Part shown: in pieces, positions 35,440 to 44,607 of the stretch
Layout: each line of letters opens with the position of its first letter
Position numbering within the stretch: the first letter of the stretch is position 1
From: JAOUEA01 sp963821935
Lineage (GTDB): Bacteria > Actinomycetota > UBA4738 > HRBIN12
DNA length: 64,000 bases
Direction of reading: 5' to 3'
Assembly (NCBI GenBank): GCA_963821935.1
Contig: CAWGFM010000004.1
Coordinates: 744,001 to 808,000, forward strand
The notes under the pieces: model-generated
Databases searched by the model: none
Told to the model about the DNA's origin: nothing
Seen by the model: the letters and a program-made list of their open reading frames with translations, nothing else
Made by a program: the position numbers and the translations under genes

Positions 35440-36297
35440 TCACACGTGGGCGCGCGCCCGCACACCAGCCAGGCCGCTGTGCACGAACGGTTCCTGGCTG
35501 GAGTCCAGACCGTGGATCACCTCGTGCCACGGCATCTGCATGAACGCGAACCTTGCGCGATCGCGGAACCCCGGATCGGGTGGGCCTCCGTAAGCCGCCA
35601 GCGCCCGCTCACCTGCTTCGGGGAACGCGTGGATCAGGTACGCGAAGTCCCATGCCGGGTCCCCGATCGTGGCGTCCTCCCAATCGATCACCCCCGCCAG
35701 GTCACCGCTCGGGTGCACCAGGACATGCTGGGGTCCCAGGTCGCCGTGGATCAGGCACGTCGCGAACCGCAGGCTCGCGTCCTCGTCGATGTAGGCGTCG
35801 AACCGCGCCCCGAACCAGGCGCGCTCGTCCGGCTCCAAGAGCGGGAACACCCGCTCACGGAAGCCATCCAGCATGCCCCGGTGCTCCTCGTGTACCGATG
35901 CCGCGCCGCTCGAACGCATGCCGACGAACTCGGGCGGGCACAGGTGCAGGTCATACAGGAACCTCCCCAGGCGTTCGGGCCAGATGCCCTCGTCGGGTGC
36001 ACGGTCGAACGGCACGCCGTCGATCACCCGATAGGCCATCAGCAAAGGATCGCGGGAGACGTGTTCCGGCTGGGGGATCGGGGCGCTGACCTCGGACGCC
36101 AGCCCGGGCAACAAGTCAAGCTGCTTGACCATCGTCGCGGCCGCGGCCGGACCGAGGGGGATCTGGACGACCCACGCCCCGTTCAGCAGGTACGTCGACG
36201 AGGTCCAGCCGTCTCCCAGGGGCTCGAACCGGTCGATCGGCGCCAGGGCCGGGAACGACCGTGCCACCAGGTCGCGATCTGCGGCGAGGGTGCTCAC
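35440..36297 (-). CDS. APH-family small-molecule phosphotransferase
   Basis: A 285-aa kinase-like protein of the aminoglycoside/choline/homoserine phosphotransferase superfamily. It has the nucleotide-binding beta strands WTSSTYLLNGAWVVQIPLG, the catalytic loop LIHGDLGPQHVLVH and the metal motif GVIDWEDATIGDPAWDFA. The position usually Asn in HGDxxxxN is His here, as in some family members. Coupled by GTGA to the MFS gene upstream. A sugar or amino-alcohol kinase role in the DeoR-linked operon is more plausible than antibiotic resistance, but this is inference. Confidence 0.85.
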   Translation of the reverse strand: MSTLAADRDLVARSFPALAPIDRFEPLGDGWTSSTYLLNGAWVVQIPLGPAAAATMVKQLDLLPGLASEVSAPIPQPEHVSRDPLLMAYRVIDGVPFDRAPDEGIWPERLGRFLYDLHLCPPEFVGMRSSGAASVHEEHRGMLDGFRERVFPLLEPDERAWFGARFDAYIDEDASLRFATCLIHGDLGPQHVLVHPSGDLAGVIDWEDATIGDPAWDFAYLIHAFPEAGERALAAYGGPPDPGFRDRARFAFMQMPWHEVIHGLDSSQEPFVHSGLAGVRARAHV

Positions 36298-37535
36298 CCC
36301 AGCGGCTCCAGCGGAGCAACCGACGGGTCGGCCGGCGGATCGTCCGCGTCGGTGACGGGAGGGTCGAGCACCGGGATGGCCAAGGCGAACCACGCCGTGA
36401 CCGCGCCGGCGACGGCCAACCCCGACGAGATCGAATACAGCATCACCGGTCCCGAATGCTGATAGATGAACCCGCCCACCCCGGCTCCGATGATGGGACC
36501 GAGGCCGAACCCCACCATCTGGGTCACCGAATTGCCGGTGGAGTACAAGGACGAGGGCAGCAGGCGGCCGACCACTACGACCCCCGTCGTGAAGAGCAGG
36601 CTGAACGCCATGCCTTCGAGCACCGTCAGCAGCGACACGATCGTGGGGTCGCTCACCAGGCCCCAGAGCAGGAACCCCGTGGCGTAGATCAGGCACCCCA
36701 GCACGTACACGCGACGCAGCCCGAACCGGGCCTGCATCCTCGAGCTCGAACGCATCATCGCGACCTCCACCAGACCCCCGAGCGCGGTGCCCAGACCGAC
36801 GAGCCAGGGGCCTCCACCCTCGTCGACGATCTTCAGCGAGATGAAGTTGAATGCTGCGTTCATCCCGGTCCAGACCAGCGACTGCGCAAGCAGGAACCCC
36901 CAGAACCGAGGCGCCGCTCGGAACACCGCACCCACCGAGCCCAACTTCTCGCCCTTCGATTCGTGCTTGGGTTCGTCGCGAGCCACCGTGAACGACCAGG
37001 CCAGCACCACGACGCTGGCCAGCGCGTAGATCGGCATGGACCAGCGAACGCCGTAGAGCTGGAAGATCCCCCCGAGCACGAAGCACCCGATCGCGTACGT
37101 GAAGCTCTCCCAGGCTCGGATACGGCCGTAGCCCGACATCTTCTCGGCCCCGAGGTGTTCCAGCGTGATCGCGTCGATGTTGGGGCCGAACGTCACCATG
37201 GCGCCCGCCAGCAGGAACCCGGCGGCGGCGATCGACCACAGGCTGCCCACGGCGCTCAGCAGCAGGGCGCACCCCGCCGCCAACAGCAACCCGATCTGCA
37301 GCGACGTTCGGCGGCCGAGCACGCTGTCGGAGATGTGGCCCCAGATCGGGTTCAACACGATCCGGGCCACGGCCATCACCGCGATCACGACACCGATCTG
37401 CCCCTCCGACAAGCCCTTGCCGGCCAGGTACAGCGCCAAGAACGGGAAGAAAGCCGCCACCACGAAGCCCGACGTGAGGAACAGACCGCGGACGGCGGCA
37501 TCGGGTCGAACCTGCGAGCGGGCCGCGCCGATCAC
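36294..37535 (-). CDS. Major facilitator superfamily transporter
   Basis: A 413-aa membrane protein with about twelve hydrophobic helices (LFLTSGFVVAAFFPFLALYL; VIAVMAVARIVLNPIWGHIS with the loop 2-3 DSVLGRRT; GFGLGPIIGAGVGGFIYQ). It resembles the MFS_1-like/nucleoside-H+-symporter-type group. The GTG start overlaps the amidohydrolase stop and its own stop overlaps the phosphotransferase start (both GTGA). This ties it to the DeoR-amidohydrolase-MFS-phosphotransferase operon. The substrate is unknown. Confidence 0.9.
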   Translation of the reverse strand: MIGAARSQVRPDAAVRGLFLTSGFVVAAFFPFLALYLAGKGLSEGQIGVVIAVMAVARIVLNPIWGHISDSVLGRRTSLQIGLLLAAGCALLLSAVGSLWSIAAAGFLLAGAMVTFGPNIDAITLEHLGAEKMSGYGRIRAWESFTYAIGCFVLGGIFQLYGVRWSMPIYALASVVVLAWSFTVARDEPKHESKGEKLGSVGAVFRAAPRFWGFLLAQSLVWTGMNAAFNFISLKIVDEGGGPWLVGLGTALGGLVEVAMMRSSSRMQARFGLRRVYVLGCLIYATGFLLWGLVSDPTIVSLLTVLEGMAFSLLFTTGVVVVGRLLPSSLYSTGNSVTQMVGFGLGPIIGAGVGGFIYQHSGPVMLYSISSGLAVAGAVTAWFALAIPVLDPPVTDADDPPADPSVAPLEPLG

Positions 37536-38536
37536 GGCCCGGAGTCGATCCCGCCGATCAGGCGCCGAGCGTTGTCCCGGTAGACCGCCGCGAGTACGTC
37601 CTCGGCCAGGCCCAAGCCCGAGATCGTCCACCGGCCCTGCGGCGGAGGGTCCTCGGTCGAGTACGCGAAATGCTCGTCGGTCGTTTCCAAGAAGCGGACG
37701 TGGATCGCGTAGACCTCCTGCGTGGGCGGGAACTCGTCGGACCCGAACAGTATGCGCGTCGGGTGGCGCTCGATGAGCGCCCGAGCCGCCTGTGGCCGGC
37801 GACCCAGCTCGGCGATGCGCGCCGCGATGTCGGCGTCCAGGTTGGGGTAGGTGGAGAGCATCCGGTCGACCCACGCCAGATCCTCCGCGGCGCCGGCCAC
37901 ATGCGCGCCGATGAACGCGGTCCGTGGATGGCGGGCCACGAGTCGCTCGAACGACGCCAGCAGCGACGCGAACCGCGGGTATCGCGTCCGGTCGCCGAAC
38001 CACCACTCGGGATGCTCGCCGAGCTCGTCCAGTCGCTCGTTCCGCTCGTCCAGGGGTTCGAAGAAGGCCTGCGGATCGCCGGTGTGGATCGTCACGGGCA
38101 GACCCGCATCGGCCGCCGCCTCCCAGACCGGTGCGAGCCGCTGGTCGTCGGGCTCGAGCCGATCGCCATGATCGTCGGTGATGTGCAGACCGAGGTCCTT
38201 CCAGACCTTCAGACCCCTGGCACCCTCGCCGGCCGCTCGATGGACCTGGGCCGCGAGCCGATCGCCGAACCCGGCCTCGGCCGTGACTCCCCAGTCGAGC
38301 TGTGCGAAGGTCGCGAACCGGCCCGGATGCGCATGGTCGTAGCGATCCAGATTCGCCCGGAGCTCATCACCCCAACGACCGTCGAGGTTCACGATCGCGG
38401 CCAGGGTGCACCGGTCCATCAGATCGATGAGCCGGCCCACGTCCGGGATCGCCCAGTCGCCGGTGAGCCAGCGCCCCAGGTGGTTGTGAGCATCGATCGC
38501 CGGGATCCGGGGGGACCCGGTGCGCTGATCGTTCAC
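37532..38536 (-). CDS. Amidohydrolase-2 family TIM-barrel hydrolase/decarboxylase
   Basis: A 334-aa protein with the family metal site: IDAHNHLG at the N-terminus, VTIHTGD, FIGAHVAG and the Asp in ILFGSDEFPP. Homologues include decarboxylases and lactonases. In a carbohydrate operon a lactonase or uronate-type role is possible but unproven. It starts 4 nt after the DeoR stop, so it belongs to the regulator's own operon. Confidence 0.88.
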   Translation of the reverse strand: MNDQRTGSPRIPAIDAHNHLGRWLTGDWAIPDVGRLIDLMDRCTLAAIVNLDGRWGDELRANLDRYDHAHPGRFATFAQLDWGVTAEAGFGDRLAAQVHRAAGEGARGLKVWKDLGLHITDDHGDRLEPDDQRLAPVWEAAADAGLPVTIHTGDPQAFFEPLDERNERLDELGEHPEWWFGDRTRYPRFASLLASFERLVARHPRTAFIGAHVAGAAEDLAWVDRMLSTYPNLDADIAARIAELGRRPQAARALIERHPTRILFGSDEFPPTQEVYAIHVRFLETTDEHFAYSTEDPPPQGRWTISGLGLAEDVLAAVYRDNARRLIGGIDSGP

Positions 38537-38540
38537 GAGC

Positions 38541-39299
38541 TCACACGGTCACCACCGCGACACCGGCATCGCGGAGCGCGGATCGGTGCTCCTCGTCGAC
38601 GCCCGGGTCCGTGATGACCTCGTGCACGCGATCGATCGGACAGATCTGGGCGAACGCCACCAGGCCGATCTTGGAGCTGTCGGTCACGACGACGACGCGA
38701 CGAGCGCGTTCGATCAGCGCGCGGTTGGTGTGGGCCTCCACCTCGTGGTGGGTGGTGATGCCCGCGGCGGTCGACATGCCGTCCACGCCGAGGAAGACGA
38801 CGTCCAGGTTGAGGCCGGCGAGCGCCTGCTCCGCGAGGGGGCCCACCAGCTCGTAGGACTCCGACCGCGCGTAGCCGCCCGTGACGACCAGCTTCAGGTT
38901 GGGCCGCACGGCCAGCTCGCTGGCGATGTTCAACGCATTGGTGACCACGGTGAGTCGCTGGCGATCGATCACGGCGCGCGCCACCTCGGTGGTGGTGGTG
39001 CCGCCGGTGAGCCCGATCGCCCACCCGTCCGCGACGCGTTCGGCCGCGGCGGCGGCGATCCGCTTCTTCTCTTCGTGGTGCCGCGCGCTCTTGTAGCGCA
39101 GCGGGAGCTCGTACAGCACCCCCTGACCCACGGCCCCACCGTGGGTGCGGGTGAGCAGACGCTGCTGCTCGAGCAACTCGAGATCGCGCCGGATCGTGGC
39201 GGCGGATACATCGAGCCGTTCGCTGAGCTGCGCCACCTCCACCGCGCCGTCGCTGGAAAGCTCCTCCAGGATCGAGCCCAGCCGTTCCGCCTGGCGCAT
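38541..39299 (-). CDS. DeoR/GlpR-family transcriptional regulator
   Basis: A 252-aa sugar-responsive repressor type. The N-terminal winged helix-turn-helix (residues 1-57) has RLGSILEELSSDGAVEVAQL and DVSAATIRRDLELLEQQ. The C-terminal DeoR sensor domain resembles isomerases that bind sugar phosphates (AIGLTGGTTTTEVARAV, VVTNALNIASEL, DVVFLGVDGMS, VTDSSKIG). A perfect TATACT -10 lies 6 nt before the ATG. A 10-bp inverted repeat directly upstream suggests autoregulation and control of the divergent SIS-ABC operon. Confidence 0.94.
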   Translation of the reverse strand: MRQAERLGSILEELSSDGAVEVAQLSERLDVSAATIRRDLELLEQQRLLTRTHGGAVGQGVLYELPLRYKSARHHEEKKRIAAAAAERVADGWAIGLTGGTTTTEVARAVIDRQRLTVVTNALNIASELAVRPNLKLVVTGGYARSESYELVGPLAEQALAGLNLDVVFLGVDGMSTAAGITTHHEVEAHTNRALIERARRVVVVTDSSKIGLVAFAQICPIDRVHEVITDPGVDEEHRSALRDAGVAVVTV

Positions 39300-39305
39300 G
39301 GCGGG

Positions 39306-39311
39306 AGTATA
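39306..39311 (-). promoter_or_regulatory. deoR-type gene -10 element
   Basis: TATACT on minus, 6 nt before the ATG at 39299. One arm of the inverted repeat begins only 4 nt further upstream. Confidence 0.6.
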
Positions 39312-39315
39312 GGAG

Positions 39316-39352
39316 CATCCGTGCACGTTTGGATTGCGTTCTTGCACGGATG
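39316..39352. promoter_or_regulatory. Candidate operator of the divergent sugar operons
   Basis: CATCCGTGCA (39316-39325) and TGCACGGATG (39343-39352) are perfect 10-bp inverted arms separated by 17 nt. The element fills the gap between the two divergent -10 elements. It is the natural binding site for the adjacent DeoR-type protein. Confidence 0.7.
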
Positions 39353-39363
39353 TGGCATAGGGT
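39334..39363 (+). promoter_or_regulatory. Promoter of the SIS-ABC operon
   Basis: TTGCGT (39334-39339) and TAGGGT (39358-39363), 18 nt apart, with the ATG at 39372 8 nt further on. The -35 lies between the operator arms. Confidence 0.5.
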
Positions 39364-39371
39364 GCGCATGG

Positions 39372-40259
39372 ATGAGCAACATGTCGGACGAGATCAGCTC
39401 CCAGCCGGGATGCTGGCAGCGGGCCGCTCAGACCTGGAAGGCGCTGGGCGGCGACCGGCCCGCGATGCCCTCGCATGGCGAACGCGTCGCGGCGGTGGGC
39501 TGCGGCACGTCGTGGTTCATGGCCCAGTCCTACGCATCGCTGCGCGAGGAGGCCGGGTTCGGAGCGACCGACGCCTTCGCCGCATCGGAGTTCCCGGCGG
39601 ACCGTGACTACGACCGGGTCGTGACCATCAGTCGCAGCGGCACCACCACCGAGGTGCTTCGCCTGCTCGAACGCACGGACGGTCGCCTCCCGACGACCGC
39701 GATCACGGCGGACCCCGACTCGCCGATCGCCGTCCTCGCAGGCCGGACCGTGACGCTGGGGTTCGCCGACGAACGGTCCGTGGTGCAGACCCGGTTCGCG
39801 ACCTCCGCGCTGGCGTTCCTGCGTGCCTCCGTGGGCCACGATCTGGACGGGGCGATCGCCGACGGACACGCGGTGCTCGCGCTCGGCGTGCCGGTCGACG
39901 TGACGTCGTTCGACCACTTCGTCTTCCTGGGCCACGGGTGGACCAACGGGCTCGCCAGCGAGGCCGCATTGAAGATGCGGGAAGCGGCACGAGCCCACAC
40001 CGAGTCGCACCCCGCCATGGAGTACCGGCACGGCCCGATCAGCGTCGCGGGGGACCGCTCCCTGGTCTGGATCCTCGGCACGCCCGACGACGGCGTCGCC
40101 GACGATGTGCGGGCGACCGGGGCATCGGTGCTGGAGGCACGATGCGATCCCATGGCCGAGCTCATCATGATCCAGCGCGCCGCGGTTGCCCTGGCCGAAG
40201 CCAAGGGCCTCAACCCCGACCGACCGCGCAACCTGACCAGATCCATCGTGCTGTCCTGA
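39372..40259 (+). CDS. SIS-domain sugar-phosphate isomerase/deaminase
   Basis: A 295-aa protein with two SIS domains, related to AgaS and to the isomerase half of GlmS. Visible are VAAVGCGTSWFMAQSYASL, VVTISRSGTTTEVLRLLER, FVFLGHGWTNGLASEAALKM and the conserved HPAMEYRHGPISV. Such enzymes convert amino-sugar phosphates (for example GalN-6-P or GlcN-6-P) to keto-sugar phosphates. It is the first gene of the plus-strand sugar operon, opposite the DeoR-type regulator. In-frame ATGs at 39372 and 39381 are both usable; the first fits the promoter. Confidence 0.9.
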   Translation: MSNMSDEISSQPGCWQRAAQTWKALGGDRPAMPSHGERVAAVGCGTSWFMAQSYASLREEAGFGATDAFAASEFPADRDYDRVVTISRSGTTTEVLRLLERTDGRLPTTAITADPDSPIAVLAGRTVTLGFADERSVVQTRFATSALAFLRASVGHDLDGAIADGHAVLALGVPVDVTSFDHFVFLGHGWTNGLASEAALKMREAARAHTESHPAMEYRHGPISVAGDRSLVWILGTPDDGVADDVRATGASVLEARCDPMAELIMIQRAAVALAEAKGLNPDRPRNLTRSIVLS

Positions 40260-40288
40260 GACGTACCCAAGGGATGTGGAGGTAGCAG

Positions 40289-41623
40289 ATGACGCGTCGA
40301 GCACTGGTCGCGATCCTCACCGTGACGGCCCTGATCGGTGTCGCATGTTCGGGCAGCGACGATGACACGACCGAGCCCGCGGGCTCGACGGGCACCGTCG
40401 GCGAACCGGTCACGATCACCTTGTGGCACGGCTACGGCAAGGTCGGCGTGCAGAACGGCGTGGAGAACTTCGAAGCTGGGTCGATCCAGGCCCTGATCGA
40501 CGAGTTCAACGAGACGCACGACGGCATCGTGGTCGAGAACGTCTTCTGCTGCTCCAACGACAACGCTCTGCAGAAGGTGACCGTGGCGCTGCAGGGCGGC
40601 CAGCAGCCCGACATCACCTATCAGTACGGCACTTCGCTGCCCCAGCTCGCGAACGCACCCGGCGTCATGGATCTCACCGAGCGGGTGCAGGACGAGGACT
40701 TCGCATGGGAGGACTTCTTCCCCGGCTCACGTGAGGCGGCCACCGTCGACGGCCGGGTGCTCGGCGTCCCGGCGCTGATCGACAACCTCGCCATCGTCTA
40801 CAACAAGGACCTGTTCGCCCAAGCCGATATCGAAGAGCCCACCGCGGACTGGACGTGGGAGGACTTCCGCACCGCGGCGGCGGCACTGACCGACCCGGCA
40901 AAGAAGCAGTACGGGTTCGCGTTCCCGGGCGATGCCAGCGAGGACACGGTGTGGCACTACGACGCCATGCTGTGGCAGGCCGGGGGAGACATCTTGAGCG
41001 AGGACGGAACCCAGGCCGCGTTCAACTCCGAGGCGGGCGTCACCGCGCTCGACACCCTGCGTGACATGGCCGTGACCGACCAGAGCATGTACGTGGACCT
41101 GCAGAACTCCAAGATCGACGACCTGTTCAACACCGGCAAGGTGGGCATGCTCATCACCGGCCCGTGGGCACTGTCGGGCTACCCCGACGTCGACTACGGC
41201 GTGCAGGTGCTTCCCAGCTACGACGGGACCAACCACGAGACGATCGCCGGACCCGACATGTGGGTGCTCTTCGACAACGACGAGGAGCGTGCGAACGCGG
41301 CGTGGGAGTTCGTGAAGTGGTTCACGGCAGCCGAACAGGTCGAGGCGGATTCGATGGCGACCGGGCACCTGCCCACGCGCCAGTCCGTCCTCGACACACC
41401 GGGGTTCACCGAGACGTTCGGCGAGAAGTTCAGCGGCAACGACGTGTTCGCCGAGAACCTGGCGAACGTGCAACGCGCACGCCCTGTGCTCGCCAGCTAC
41501 GACCAGATCTCCCAGGCCATGGGCCGCGCGATCGTCTCGGTCCTCCTGGGTGAATCCGAGTCGCAGGCAGCGCTGGATGAGGCGGCCGAAACGGTGAACG
41601 GGATCCTGGCGGTGCCGGCGTAG
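40289..41623 (+). CDS. Sugar ABC transporter substrate-binding lipoprotein
   Basis: A 444-aa extracellular solute-binding family 1 protein. The signal peptide ends at Cys20 (LIGVACSGS), followed by a Thr/Gly-rich linker. The fold is seen in VTITLWHGYG, ALIDEFNETHDGIVVE, QPDITYQYGTSLPQLA, VPALIDNLAIVYNKDLFAQA, GKVGMLITGPWALSGYP and WEFVKWFTAAEQ. An unusual adjacent Cys pair (FCCSND) lies near residue 87. GGAGG precedes the ATG. With the next three genes it forms a complete CUT1-type oligosaccharide importer. Confidence 0.94.
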   Translation: MTRRALVAILTVTALIGVACSGSDDDTTEPAGSTGTVGEPVTITLWHGYGKVGVQNGVENFEAGSIQALIDEFNETHDGIVVENVFCCSNDNALQKVTVALQGGQQPDITYQYGTSLPQLANAPGVMDLTERVQDEDFAWEDFFPGSREAATVDGRVLGVPALIDNLAIVYNKDLFAQADIEEPTADWTWEDFRTAAAALTDPAKKQYGFAFPGDASEDTVWHYDAMLWQAGGDILSEDGTQAAFNSEAGVTALDTLRDMAVTDQSMYVDLQNSKIDDLFNTGKVGMLITGPWALSGYPDVDYGVQVLPSYDGTNHETIAGPDMWVLFDNDEERANAAWEFVKWFTAAEQVEADSMATGHLPTRQSVLDTPGFTETFGEKFSGNDVFAENLANVQRARPVLASYDQISQAMGRAIVSVLLGESESQAALDEAAETVNGILAVPA

Positions 41624-41646
41624 CCGTCACGGCCGAAAGGGCGCCG

Positions 41647-42546
41647 ATGGATCGGTTCCGCCGGATCCTGGGTTCCGATCACATCGCAGGATGGGCGTTC
41701 ATCCTTCCATCGGTCGCCCTGATCCTGCTCTTCGGGCTGTTCCCCATCGTGTGGGGGTTCGTGCTCTCGCTGCAGCAGGCCTCGTTGCTCAACCCCGTCC
41801 GGCCGTTCATCGGCCTGGCGAACTACGAGGCGATCCCCAAGGATCCACTCACCCGCAAGGCGGCGCTGAACACGCTGATCTACACGATGATGTTCGTCCC
41901 CAGCTCGATCGTGCTCGCCCTCTTCGTCGCCAGTGCGCTCAACCGGAAGATCCGACTGATCCGCTTCTACCGCCTGGCGGTGTTCATCCCGGTCGTCGCC
42001 TCCACGATCGCCACAGGCATCATGTTCCTGTGGCTGCTCGACAAGGACTTCGGCCTGGCGAATTGGGCGCTCGGCAAGGTGGGGCTGGGGCCGTTCGGCT
42101 TCTTCGCCGACCCATCGCAGGCGCTTCCGTCGCTGGCCGTGATGACGGTGTGGGGCTGGCTGGGGTTCGACACCATCGTCTATCTGGCGGCGCTCCAAGG
42201 CGTGCCGCAGGAACTGGTCGAAGCCGCGGCGATCGACGGAGCGGGGCGGTGGAGCACGTTCCGGAACGTGACGCTGCCGTTGCTGAGCCCCGCCACGCTG
42301 CTGTTGGTGGTGTGGTCGACGATCTCGGCGTTGCAGTTGTTCGATGAGGTCTACTTCGTCACCCGTGGCGGGCCGCTCGATTCCACCAGCGTCGTGGTCT
42401 ATCGTGTGTTCCGGCTGGCGTTCACCTCCGGTGTGCCCGCAGCAGGGTATGCGGCCGCCATCGCCTACGTCCTGTTCGTCGCCATCTTGATCCTGACGCT
42501 GGCGCAGTTCTGGCTGGGCAACAAGGTGGTGCACTACCAAGCATGA
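41647..42546 (+). CDS. Sugar ABC transporter permease (MalF/UgpA type)
   Basis: A 299-aa inner-membrane permease with six hydrophobic helices (WAFILPSVALILLFGLFPIV at the start). The cytoplasmic EAA loop that docks on the ATPase reads ELVEAAAIDGAGRWSTFRNV, then TLPLLSP. Its ATGA stop/start overlap with the second permease shows coupling. It belongs to the CUT1 importer of this operon. Confidence 0.94.
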   Translation: MDRFRRILGSDHIAGWAFILPSVALILLFGLFPIVWGFVLSLQQASLLNPVRPFIGLANYEAIPKDPLTRKAALNTLIYTMMFVPSSIVLALFVASALNRKIRLIRFYRLAVFIPVVASTIATGIMFLWLLDKDFGLANWALGKVGLGPFGFFADPSQALPSLAVMTVWGWLGFDTIVYLAALQGVPQELVEAAAIDGAGRWSTFRNVTLPLLSPATLLLVVWSTISALQLFDEVYFVTRGGPLDSTSVVVYRVFRLAFTSGVPAAGYAAAIAYVLFVAILILTLAQFWLGNKVVHYQA

Positions 42547-43463
42547 GCGCGACCACGGCGGATCCACGCGCGATCGCCGGCCGGCCCGGCGCGATCGACC
42601 CCGCGACGTTGGAGGGCGAGGTCGGCATGGTGGAGCCGGCGCGTGGCCGGTGGCTTCCGTTCAGCCCGTGGCACCTGGTGCTGATGCCCATGGCGTTGAT
42701 CATGTTGGTGCCGTTGCTGTGGATGGTCGTCACCTCGCTCGAGACGCTGGCCCAGACGCGACGGTTCCCGCCGGTGCTGTGGCCGGGCGAGCTGCAGTTC
42801 CAGAACTATCCCAACGCGTTGCGGGCCGCGCCGTTCCCGCGCTGGTTCTGGAACACCGCGGTGGTGACGGTGACGGTCGTGGCCGCCAACCTGCTGCTGT
42901 GCTCGCTGGCCGCCTACGCGTTCGCGCGCATGCGCTTCCTGGGGAAGAAGGCTGTCTACTTCGTGCTGCTGGCGACGTTGATGGTGCCGCTGCAGGTCGT
43001 GTTGGTGCCCACGTTCCTGATCGTGAAGGAACTGGGGTTGATCAATCACCTGGGCGCGCTGATCGTGCCGAACCTGGCCAACGTGTTCGGCATCTTCATG
43101 CTCACACAGTTCTTCCGCACGCTGCCGATCGAGCTGGAGGAAGCCGCCCGCATCGACGGCGCATCACGGTTGAAGATCCTGTTCACGATCGTGCTGCCGC
43201 TGTCGGCGCCGGCGCTCGCGACGCTGGCGGTCATCCAGTTCATGTGGACGTGGAACGACTTCCTGTGGCCGCTGGTGACCCTGTACAACGAGCCCGCCTA
43301 CACGCTGCAGCTCGGCCTGCAATCGTTCCAGGGCTCCCACCTCACCGAATGGAACCTGCTCATGGCCGGCAACGTGATGAGCATGGTGCCCATGCTGGTG
43401 CTCTTCCTGGTCGCCCAGCGGTGGTTCATCCGAGGGATCGCGACGCAGGGACTCAAGGGATGA
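42543..43463 (+). CDS. Sugar ABC transporter permease (MalG/UgpE type)
   Basis: A 306-aa partner permease. A 35-residue cytoplasmic N-terminus is followed by six helices (LVLMPMALIMLVPLLWMVVT first). The EAA loop is IELEEAARIDGASRLKILFT, then IVLPLSAPALA. The start overlaps the stop of the first permease (ATGA). It ends 19 nt before the ATPase gene. Confidence 0.94.
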   Translation: MSATTADPRAIAGRPGAIDPATLEGEVGMVEPARGRWLPFSPWHLVLMPMALIMLVPLLWMVVTSLETLAQTRRFPPVLWPGELQFQNYPNALRAAPFPRWFWNTAVVTVTVVAANLLLCSLAAYAFARMRFLGKKAVYFVLLATLMVPLQVVLVPTFLIVKELGLINHLGALIVPNLANVFGIFMLTQFFRTLPIELEEAARIDGASRLKILFTIVLPLSAPALATLAVIQFMWTWNDFLWPLVTLYNEPAYTLQLGLQSFQGSHLTEWNLLMAGNVMSMVPMLVLFLVAQRWFIRGIATQGLKG

Positions 43464-43482
43464 ACCCGGCGGAGGTGTCCGC

Positions 43483-44607
43483 GTGGGCTCGGTGACGTTC
43501 GACGGCGTCTCGAAGGTCTTCCCCGGGGGGACGGTCGCGGTCCAGGATCTGTCGCTGGACGTGGCGGACGACGAGTTCCTGATCCTGGTGGGCCCCTCGG
43601 GATGCGGAAAGTCCACGGCGCTGCGCATGGTGGCCGGCCTCGAGAAGATCAGTGCCGGCGAGATCCGGGTGGACGGGGATCGCATCAACGACGTGCCGCC
43701 GAAGGATCGCGACATCGCCATGGTGTTCCAGAACTACGCGCTGTATCCCCACATGACGGTGGCCAAGAACCTGGCGTTCGGGTTGCGGCAGCGCAAGACG
43801 GCGCGCGAGGAGGTGACCAGGCGCGTCGACGAGGTGAGCTCGATGCTGGGGCTGGACGAGCTGCTCACGCGCCGACCCGGTCAGCTCAGCGGCGGACAGC
43901 GCCAGCGCGTGGCGATGGGCCGCGCCTTGGTGCGCGAGCCGCGCGTGTTCCTCATGGACGAGCCGCTGTCCAACCTGGACGCCAAGCTGCGGGTGCAGAT
44001 GCGCGCCGAGTTGAAGAAGCTGCATCGCCGATTGGGCATCACCACGATCTACGTCACGCACGATCAGGTCGAGGCCATGACGCTGGGCGAGCGGATCGCG
44101 GTCATGAACGCCGGCATCCTGCAGCAGATCGGCGTTCCCCAGGACGTCTACGACCGGCCCACCAACGTCTTCGTGGCGGGGTTCATCGGATCCCCGCCCA
44201 TGAACCTGCTTCGAGGCACGGTCAGCGACGGCGCGGTGAGCGCCGGCGCGTTCACGTTCGATCGGGGCGGACTCCCGGAGGGGGCCGTGACGGTCGGGGT
44301 CCGCCCCGAGGCGTTCCGGCCGGCGACCGCCTCCACCGTCGCGGGACCACGAATCGACCTGCACGTCGACGTGGTCGAACCGCTCGGCGACGAGGTGCTG
44401 GCGCACGGCACGATCGACGCTCGCGCTGCCCAGAGCGGCGCGGAGGAAGCCGACGCGGTGCTGCTCGCCGACGCCGGCACGAGGGCGGCGGTCACGGTGC
44501 GGCTTCCGCCCGAGGCCCGGCCCGCGCCCGGAGACCGGATGCCGCTCACGGCCGAACCGAACGCGGTGCATCTGTTCGATGCGTCATCGGGGAGCGCGAT
44601 CCGGTGA
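43483..44607 (+). CDS. Sugar ABC transporter ATP-binding protein (MalK/UgpC type)
   Basis: A 374-aa ABC ATPase with Walker A GPSGCGKST, Q-loop VFQNYALYPHMTV, signature LSGGQRQRVAMGRAL, Walker B VFLMDEPLSNLD and switch His YVTHDQVEAM. The C-terminal TOBE/OB regulatory domain of MalK type covers about residues 240-365 (VGVRPEAFRPA). The GTG start follows GGAGG. Having the ATPase inside the operon is notable, because many actinobacteria use one shared MsiK. The stop overlaps the start of the beta-helix gene (GTGA). Confidence 0.95.
   Translation: MGSVTFDGVSKVFPGGTVAVQDLSLDVADDEFLILVGPSGCGKSTALRMVAGLEKISAGEIRVDGDRINDVPPKDRDIAMVFQNYALYPHMTVAKNLAFGLRQRKTAREEVTRRVDEVSSMLGLDELLTRRPGQLSGGQRQRVAMGRALVREPRVFLMDEPLSNLDAKLRVQMRAELKKLHRRLGITTIYVTHDQVEAMTLGERIAVMNAGILQQIGVPQDVYDRPTNVFVAGFIGSPPMNLLRGTVSDGAVSAGAFTFDRGGLPEGAVTVGVRPEAFRPATASTVAGPRIDLHVDVVEPLGDEVLAHGTIDARAAQSGAEEADAVLLADAGTRAAVTVRLPPEARPAPGDRMPLTAEPNAVHLFDASSGSAIR

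Noticed and set aside
35440..36297. Antibiotic resistance (aminoglycoside phosphotransferase) reading.
   Set aside because: The fold covers many kinases, and coupling to a DeoR-linked MFS/amidohydrolase operon argues for a metabolic substrate.
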